Made by a program: the position numbers and the translations under genes. Shown piece after piece: positions 27,837 through 37,100 of a stretch of 64,000 nucleotides of DNA (its first letter is position 1; every line of letters begins with the position of its first letter). The DNA comes from Ignavibacteria bacterium (lineage in GTDB: Bacteria > Bacteroidota > Ignavibacteria > Tepidaquicellales > Tepidaquicellaceae). The stretch lies in contig JADJTX010000015.1 of the NCBI GenBank assembly GCA_016710985.1, forward strand, positions 70,370 through 134,369. Direction: 5' to 3'. The notes below the pieces were generated by a model. The model worked only from the letters and a program-made list of their open reading frames with translations, did no database searches and was not told the origin of the DNA.

Positions 27837-28118
27837 TTATACCTCTCCCTGCAGATAATTCCTCTGCCATATCGCAAAATCCGCATACTGAAGTTTCAAT
27901 GACTCTAAAGTTAAAGGATTACCTTCTTCATAAGATCTGTAAAGCTCCGTCACATCCTTTACTATGATCGGCATTGACCACGCATCCGAAGCAATATGGT
28001 GCATTGTTACTACAAGTATGCTCTCATCTTCCTGAAGATTGATCAGCTCTGCACGAAGCATATAATCTTTTGACAAGTCGAAAGGTATGTTGATAAGCTG
28101 CTGTATGTAATCCTTCAA
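27837..28118 (-). CDS. NRPS gene C fragment: part of a condensation domain
   Basis: This 93-residue piece is the middle of the condensation domain preceding the second Asp module, with the active-site motif MHHIASDAWSMP (HHxxxDA, the usual Gly replaced by Ala). It is cut upstream by a one-base deletion in an A run at about 28116 and downstream by a TTA-to-TAA change. The paralogous region near 38.9 kb has the undamaged sequence at both places, which identifies both lesions precisely. Confidence 0.85.
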   Translation of the reverse strand: MKDYIQQLINIPFDLSKDYMLRAELINLQEDESILVVTMHHIASDAWSMPIIVKDVTELYRSYEEGNPLTLESLKLQYADFAIWQRNYLQGEV

Positions 28119-31100
28119 AGCTGTGCATCATCCTTAAAAACCGTACCGTCTGTGATTCCTAACTTCCACTCATCTGTACTCTTGATATGCTGATAAGGGC
28201 TGCCGTCTTCCTGAAGGATCACCGTACGGAGCACTTCGTGACGGCTGATGATCTCACGCAATGAATATGTTAACGCTTCTGTATTTATTTTACCTTTGAA
28301 CCGCAAAACGGATCTGACATGGTATTGAATGCTTCCTTCTAACTGATCAATGAACCAAAGCCGCTCCTGACTGAAAGACAGTGGTATTTTTTCCGGGCGA
28401 TTTGATAAGACTTCGATTGAAGGCAGTACTTCTGAATCAGACTGGTTCTGAAGTTGTGATGCAAGCAACGCTACTGTCGGATATTTAAAAATAATAGTGA
28501 TGGGTATTTCCAGTCTTAACTCTCTTCTTATTGCTGATATCAAACTTATTGCATCCAGTGAGTGCCCACCCAGATCAATGAATTCATCATGTATACCTAT
28601 CCTGTCAATATCTAAAACCTCCTGCCAGATTTCTGCCAGCTTTGCTTCAATGTCATTGCGGGGAGATTCATACTGTTTGCTTAATTCACCTGAAGTCTCA
28701 GGATCAGGTAATCCCTTTCTGTCTATCTTTCCGTTTGATGTCAAAGGAAAACTCTCTAACTCAACCCACTGCGCTGGGATCATATAATCAGGTAATCTGC
28801 CGGATAAGTATAATATCAATGCTTCTTTGTTAAAAATATTTTCAGGCACTACATAAGCTGTCAGTCTTCGGTTGCCAGAATTATCCTCTCTTGCAAGTAT
28901 CACTGATTGCTTAACCTCATCGCACTGCTGAAGCACACTTTCAATCTCTCCGAGTTCGATTCTGTATCCGCTTATCTTTACCTGATCATCCGTCCTGCCC
29001 TTGTATTCTATATTGCCGTCCGGGAGCCATCGTCCCAGATCTCCGGTCCTGTATAGTTTAGCGCCTGCTTCGCCGAACGGATCTGTTATGAACTTCTCTT
29101 TTGTCAGTTCGGGTAAATTCAAATATCCAATTGATAAACCGTCGCCACCTATGCATATCTCACCGGTTACTCCTGCGGGAAGCAGCTCCTGATTTTCATC
29201 AAGTATGTATATTCTTACATTATCTATTGGCTTACCGATCGGAATTTCATTTCTTAAATTTACTGTATCATTCTGAATATTAAAACAAAATATACTGCAT
29301 CCTACTGTTGCTTCTGTCGGTCCGTATTCATTAATTATCTCCACATCAATTCTTTTTTCGATCAGATAACTTAACTGACTCAACAATAATGCTTCACCTC
29401 CAATCACCAGTTTCTTAGTCAAAAGGTTTCCGTCAGGAAGCTTCATCTTCGTCTGCAATAGCTCCAAATGCGAAGGGGTGATCTTAATGAAATCATATGG
29501 AGCAAACTTCTGAAGATTAATGTCATCAAAAACATCAACAGATTGACTCGAACCTATGACGACTGACTTACCTTTTATCAACGGCATGAAAATACCTGTT
29601 ACTGATGCGTCGAAAGTATATGATAAGTGTATATAGCTTCCTGCATTGCTGCCATCATTGTTTATGTAATTGGTTTTGCCGTTAGTAAGATAACTAAATA
29701 AGTTCTTATGCTGTATCATCACGCCTTTGGGATTACCTGTTGAACCGGAAGTATAAATAATATAAGCGAGATCATCTCCTTCTATTACTTTTCCCGGGTT
29801 GTCAGTATTCATTTTCTCAAATTGAGACATACCCTCGTCGATGATTATGACATTCTCTTCAGATGTGTGCGTAAAATTTGATTTGTTTTCATGATTTGTA
29901 ACAATTAATTCACTACCGGTATTATCGACCATGTATTTTATTCTTTCATCAGGATAATCCGGATCAATCGGCACATAAGATCCTCCGGATTTTAGTATGC
30001 CAATTATTGCTATGATCATCTCAAATGAATTCTCCAGGCAAACAGGGACAGGAATATTTTCTTTAATGCCTTTACTGATAAGATAATGTGCTAACCGGTT
30101 TGCACGTGTATTTAAAACTTCATAAGTGATTTTATCGTCTTTACAAATCAACGCAATAGCATCCGGTGTTTTAAATACCTGTCCCTCAAACAACTCAATT
30201 GCACTCTTGTATTTCTGAGTATCTGTTCTCCTACGGTTAAACTCTTCGAGTATCTCATGCTCTTCGGCAGAGGTAAGCAGCTTAACATCCCTCAGCTTTT
30301 CATTTTCATTTTTAATAAACTGAAATAATACATGTTCAAAATGATTACGTATTTCATTTACATATTCGTCTTTAAGCAAACCGGAGTTATATGAAAAACG
30401 GACACTTACTTTTTCCGCATTCACTATTGTTAGACTCAGCGGGAAATTGTTCTGCTCCGTTACAAGTATGTTCTCAACTTTCAGTTTCCAGTCATGAGAG
30501 GATATTAATTTACTTATCGGATAATTCTGGAATGTAAGAGTAGTGTCAAACAGATCACCGTGTAATCCTGACCATTTCTGAATATCGTGTATTGGAGTGA
30601 ACTGATATTGTCTTGACAAGGCTTCTTTATTTTGCATGCTCCTTAACCAGTCTCCTATCTTTTCATTCTGCAGTATAGTTGCACAAGAAGGAACTGTGTT
30701 GATATACATTCCAACACGATTTTCTACACCGGGTAAATCATCAGGACGCCCGGAAACCGTAACTCCAAAAATTATTTCTTTACTTCCTGAATACCTGTGT
30801 AAAAGATATGACCAAACTCCCTGTATTAATGTATTTAGTGTAATTCGATTTGCCTGAGCATAACTTTGAATTTTTTCAGAATAAGAAGTATCCAACTCAA
30901 GTGTGGATTGTTTATATAACCCCAGACCTTTTGTTCTCTCTGAAGTCGTTTCTATAAAAGGAAGCAGGGAACTGTCTCCGGTAGTATTCAGATAATTACC
31001 CCAGAATTTTTTTTCATCTTCTTTTTCAAGTCTTTCAATGTATCGGATATAATCTTCAAACCGGTCATCTTCCCCGGGTTTTATTTCAATACCTGAAACA

Positions 31101-34100
31101 ACAGAATCGTAAACGTTTAAAAACTCTTCAACCAATATCTGAAGCGACCACCCGTCAAACAATATATGATGATATGTGAGAAGCATTCGGTAGCGGTCAT
31201 CACTTATCCGGAATAAAGCAACACGCATCAACGGAGCTGATTTGAAAACGAAACCTTTAGCCCTGTCTGATCTTGTATATTCTTTAATCTCGTTTTCAAT
31301 CTCACCCGGATCTGTTTTTCTGTGATCGATAATCTCAACTGATATTTCAGCTTCTCTGTAAACACATTGAACCGGAACTTTGAATGAATCATAATAAAAT
31401 CCGCTTCGCAGAATACTGTGATTATTTAAAACAGAGTTCCAGCTTCTAATCAATTTATCAATATCCGGATTTACCAGATCACAGGCAAGTTGATTAATGT
31501 AAGATCCTGCTCTCCCATCATACAAAGAATGAAACAGCATCCCCTGCTGAAGTCCGCTCAACCTGTATAAAGCTTCGATCGACTCTCTCCTCGCTTTGCC
31601 TTTGTACGGCTCTTCAAGGAATTTATCCAGCTCTTCATATCTGACCTCTGATCCCAATCCATAATCCGAAGGCGTAAATATCTCTCCTGATCTCTGCTGC
31701 TCAACACAGTGCGCTATCAGTTCTTCAAGTTTCGTTTTATATATTTCTGTCAGCTTTCCTATCGTTTCATTATCAAAATGCCTGCTGCTGTAATTCCATC
31801 TCAGCGTTAACTTCCCGCCCTGCACAAATCCGTTTATCATCAGCTTCTCTTTTACAATATGCTCACCGCTTATGTCCTCTCCCTTTGACTCGCCTGCGCC
31901 TGAAAACAATTTGCCCGAGCTTACTACATTGTCAAGCTGCCCGAGATAGTTAAACACTACATCCCAGTTTCCTTTATCTCTAAGCTTCTCATCTTTATTT
32001 ATATATTTTAATACTCCGTAGCCCAGCCCCTTGTCCGGTATTCTGCGCAGCTGTTCCTTCACAGCTTTGATCGAATCCGATAAAGTTTTATTTATTTCCG
32101 GTTCAATTAGTACAGGATAAAGATTTGTAAACCAACCAACCGTCCTGCTTGTATCTATATTCTCTGAGCTTTCTGAAATGCTTTCTCTGCCGTGTCCTTC
32201 AAGTCCTATGACTATTTTATCTTTTGCTCCCCATTCACAAATTGTCTGTGCAAGAGCGCAAAGAAGCATGTCGTTTATCTCAGTATGATATGCACGCGGA
32301 ACTTCCTGCAATAACTCCTTAGTCCTTTCAGAGTCAAGACGCATCACCTGACTTTCAAGATCTTTTGCCCTTACAGCTCCGGTAAATTCTTTGTCAACCT
32401 TCAGTGCTTCATAGCTGTCTGCTGTCTCTTCCCAGTAATTGATCTGTGATAATAATCTTCTGCTCTTTCCGTATTCAGCAAGAGCTTCATACCACTGTCT
32501 GTATGAACTGCTCTTTAGTCCAAGTTCTGCTTTTTCATTCTTCGTAAATCCATTCAGAAGAAGTTCAAGGTCGTCAAGAATTATCCGCCATGATACTCCG
32601 TCAACCGCAAGGTAGTGCACTATGATTAAGATCGTGTTGCTTGTTTCACTCTCAGGAGTTTCGATAAATACAAACTTTGCCATTTCTCCCTTCTCTATAT
32701 TAAGACTGCTCTGATATTTCTCAGCATGCTCTTTTATCTTTTCGGCAAGAGAACTTGCTTGTGCTGATTTCAGGTCCAATACATTCAATACGCCTTTCTC
32801 TGTCCCGTACTCCTGAATCCAGTCTCCGTCTGCTTTATGATAAATAAATCTAAGTGCATCGTGATGAGCTGTCAGCATTTCAACTGCAATACCGAGCATC
32901 TCCGGTGTCACTGTCTTATCTATTGATAATAAAACACTTTGGTTAAAATGTGAAGTGTCTGTATCGGAAACTGAATCTGATCCATCTAAATACCATTGCT
33001 GTATCGGAAGCAATCCGCTTCTGCCTGTTAATGATCCCTGCTCTGCAGTTAATTCAGATGCCGTACGTTCTGCCAGTACTGCGCTCAGACCGCTTATTGT
33101 CTGATGAATAAATATATCCTTCGGCTTCAATTCATATCCCATCCTCCTTGCACGGCTCAGCACCTGTATCGTTATGATCGAATCACCGCCAAGCTCGAAG
33201 AAGTTATCATTTATTCCCACACGCTCTACACGAAGCAGTTCTTTCCAGATCTCCGCCAGTACCAGCTCTGTCTCATTTCGCGGAGCTGCATACTCATTGC
33301 TTACAAGTTCGCTTGCATCAGGGTCAGGCAATGCTCTCTTATCGATCTTACCGTTCTGTGTCAGCGGAAGACTCTCCATCTCTACCCACAATGAAGGTAT
33401 CATGTAATCCGGAAGTCTGATGTTAAGATAATTTATAATTGCATCTTTGTTAAATGCTCCATCGGGAACGACATATCCTACAAGCCTTTTACTTTCACCG
33501 GACGTTTGGCGCGCAAGTACTACCGACTGCCGGACCAATCCGCTTTCCTGTAAAGTATTCTCAATCTCTCCAAGCTCAATTCTGTATCCGCGTATCTTTA
33601 CCTGATCATCGATCCTCCCGAGATACTCTATGTTACCGTCAGCAAGCCACCGTCCCCGGTCGCCTGTCCTGTATAGCCTTGCTCCTTCTTCCTTGCTGAA
33701 CGGATCTTTTACAAATTTTTCTTCTGTCAGATCTGTGCGGTTTAAATATCCTATCGAAACACCTGCGCCGCTTATGCATATTTCTCCCGGTACTCCGGCA
33801 GGTGATATTTCTCCTCCTTCACTTAATATATATATCTGAACATTATCTATAGGCTTTCCGATGGATATTTCATTTTTCAAATTTCCATTAACTCCCGCAG
33901 CGTTAAACTCATATACACTGCAACCTACAGTCGTCTCAGTCGGTCCGTACTCATTTACAATGTTTACATCAATTCTATTTTCAGTAAAGTAACTAATGTG
34001 ACTATGAAGCAATGCTTCACCTCCAATCACTAACTTCTTCGTTAACAATCCGCCGTCCCCTGTTTTCATTTTTGCCTGTATCAATCCAAGATGCAACGGT

Positions 34101-37100
34101 GTTAATTTTATAAAATCATATGGCGCATATTTCTGAAGATTTACATCTTCAAATATATCGAGAGACTGATTTGAGCTGATGACTATGGATTTACCGTTTA
34201 TCAAAGGCATGAACATTCCCGTTACCGATGCATCAAATGTAAATGGCAGATGAATAAAACTTCCTGAGTTAGAGTTATCCTTTGTAATATATTTTGTTTT
34301 ACTGTTGAGTAGATAGCTCATCAGATTATTGTGTCCGACTACTACTCCTTTCGGCTTGCCTGTTGAACCGGATGTATATATTACATAAGCCGGATTCTTA
34401 GGCTTAATATCCGTCCGGACTTTGTCAGCAGAATGTTTACTTATCTTTTCCCGGTCATTGTCTGTCACAATGATATCTGTGTTCTCTGTTTTAATTAATT
34501 TTGATCTGCTGTTTTTACTGCACACAATATAGGCTGCGCCTGTGTCTTCAAGCATGTACCTTATCCTGTCTTCAGGATATTCCGGGTCTACCGGAACATA
34601 CACTCCGCCTGCTTTCAGAATTCCGATTATTCCTGTAAACATATCAATACTGCGCTCTATGCAAATTGGAACCAACGTCTCTTCCTTTACTCCTTTGCTT
34701 CTTAAATAATGCGCCAGCTGATTTGAACGCTCATCAAGTTCTTTGTAAGTTAATTTTTCATTTCCATATATTAATGCAATGTTTCCGGGAGTTTCTCTTA
34801 CCTGTTCTTCAAAAAGATCCAGGACTGTCTTGCCTGTTGAATACTTAACTTTTGTATCATTAAATTCCGTAATTAATTTATTCAATTCAGACTGACTCAA
34901 AATGGAAAGTTTACTGACCTTTTCACTTGGATTATGTACAATAGAATTTAACAGCTCTTTAAAATGTAGGACCATCCTTTCAGCCGTTTCTTTCTCAAAT
35001 AAATCTGTGCAGTATTCAACTGTCCCTCTTAATCCATCCGGTGTTTCTGTCAGACTAAATGTCAGATCAAATTTAGCTGTATGATGCGTAAATGAAAGTG
35101 CTGATAGCCCTGCTTTTCCAAGACTAAGCTGAGGGACATCCGGTACGTTCTGTAACATCAGCATTACCTGGAATAAAGGACTATGGCTCATATCCCTTTC
35201 CTTCACCACCGCATCCACCACCTTCTCAAACGGCACATCCTGATATTCATATGCCTTCAGTGTTGTTGCTTTTATTTTTTGAAGTAAATCTTTAAAGCCT
35301 TCGTTTCCATTGACTTCACTTCTCAATGCAAGCGTATTTATAAAGAAGCCTATCAGCCCTTCAAGTTCCTTTTGCTGTCTTCCCGCTATCGGCGTGCCGA
35401 CACAAATGTTGTGCTGAGAGCTGTACCGGTAAAGCAAAACATTCAGCGCTGCAAGCAAAGTCATGAAAAGTGTTGTTCCGTTTTCCTGTGATATTTTATT
35501 CAGCTTATCCGATATGTCCTTGTCTATTTTAAAACCTTCAACAGCTCCTTTTATGCTCTGCACTGCCGGTCTGTTAAAATCTGTCGGCAGCTGAAGCGGC
35601 TCTGATCCCGCAAGGTTCTCCTTCCAGTACTCAAGCTTCTTCTCAAGTACTTCGCCCTGAAGATACTTCCTCTGCCACATCGCATAATCCGCATACTGCA
35701 ATGGCAGCGGCTGAAGCTTCGGCTCTCTTCCCTCTTCAAATGCTCCGTATAATTCAACAAGCTCCTTCACTATCACCGACGTTGACCAGCCGTCCGAAGC
35801 TATATGATGCAGCGTCACCGCAAGTACGTGATCTTCTTCACTCATCTTTATAAGTTGAGCTCTTAACATATAATCTTCCGATAAATTAAACGGCGTGCTG
35901 ATCAGCTGCTTTATGTAACTCTGTAACTTGTCTTTATCTTTATCCTCACTGTATTCTTTTCCGTCTATTAGTTCTAATTCCCATCCCTCACTGTCTTTGA
36001 TAAACTGATACCCCACGCCTTCTTCTTCACGTATCACCGTGCGGAGAACTTCGTGCCGTTCGATTATGCTTCTTAATGATCTTTCCAATGCTTCCGTGTT
36101 CAGCTTTCCCGACAATCTCAGCACCGACGGAACGTGATACTGAACGCTGCCTTCAAGATGGTCTATGAACCAAAGACGCTCCTGACTGAATGACAATGGT
36201 ATCCTGTTTGGACGGTCAGTCATTACTTCTATCGCCGGCAGTACTTCCGCATCTGACTGAACTTCAAGCTGTCCTGCAAGCAATGCTACTGTCGGATAAT
36301 CAAAGATATCTCCGATCGGCATCTCTACATTAAATGCTTTTCGTATCGATGATATTAATCTTACTGCCAAAAGCGAGTGTCCACCAAGCTCAAAGAAATC
36401 ATCGTGTATGCCTACCTGATCAACTTCTAAAACTTCTTTCCATATCTCTGCTAACTTAGTTTCTGCTTCATTACGCGGAGCCGTAAATCCTTCACTCATT
36501 ATATCAAGTGTCTCAGGATCCGGTAATGCATTCCTGTCTGTCTTACCATTTGCGGTTAATGGAAACTCTGTAAGTTCTATCAATACCGAAGGAACCATGT
36601 ATTCAGGAAGCTTCTCTTTTAAGAAACTTGTGATTGCTTCTTTATCAAATCCTCTTCCGTTTTCTCTTCCGGTTTCTCTTCCGTTTTCTTTGTCAATGGT
36701 TACATAGCCGACTAATCTTCTGTTGCCCTGCTTATCTTCTCTCGCAAGCACTACTGCCTGAGATACTGACTCACTCTGCTGAAGTACACTCTCGATCTCT
36801 CCAAGCTCTATCCTGTATCCTCTTATCTTTATCTGATCATCTACACGTCCAATGAAAAGTATATTACCATCCGGTAAATATTTCACAAGATCACCTGTCC
36901 CGTACATTAACGAGTCATGTTCATCATCTTTATAAACTTTATGAACTTTACTAACTTTATGAACTTTACTAACTTTATGAACTTTTTCAAACGGATCCTC
37001 TACAAACTTTGCTTTCGTTAATTCTTCATTGTTAAAATATCCTCTGGCGACTCCGTCTCCCGATATATAAAGTTCTCCCGGTACGCCTGCCGGACACAGC

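Larger units (their letters stand above)
24140..28300 (-). repeat. Long internal duplication, copy 2 (partner 35205-39383)
   Basis: About 4.2 kb from inside the C5 condensation domain through A(Asp), PCP and most of the C6 condensation domain is nearly identical to the corresponding C2-C3 region. The left boundary on the sense strand is sharp: the match begins at 28300/39383 and the sequence on the other side is different. Confidence 0.85.
25190..28390 (-). other. NRPS module C5: C-A(Asp)-PCP
   Basis: Same code and nearly the same DNA as module C2. Its condensation domain holds two of the reading-frame lesions (about 28116 and 27837). Confidence 0.85.

Noticed and set aside
20373..27839. Codon reassignment as the reason for in-frame stops
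   Set aside because: TAG, TGA and TAA each occur once, and all three also serve as normal stops at real gene ends in the window.
25857..36985. CRISPR array or other DNA repeat locus
   Set aside because: The 9-base and 12-base tandem units are in frame inside adenylation domains with no spacers; no CRISPR-like repeat-spacer pattern was seen anywhere.
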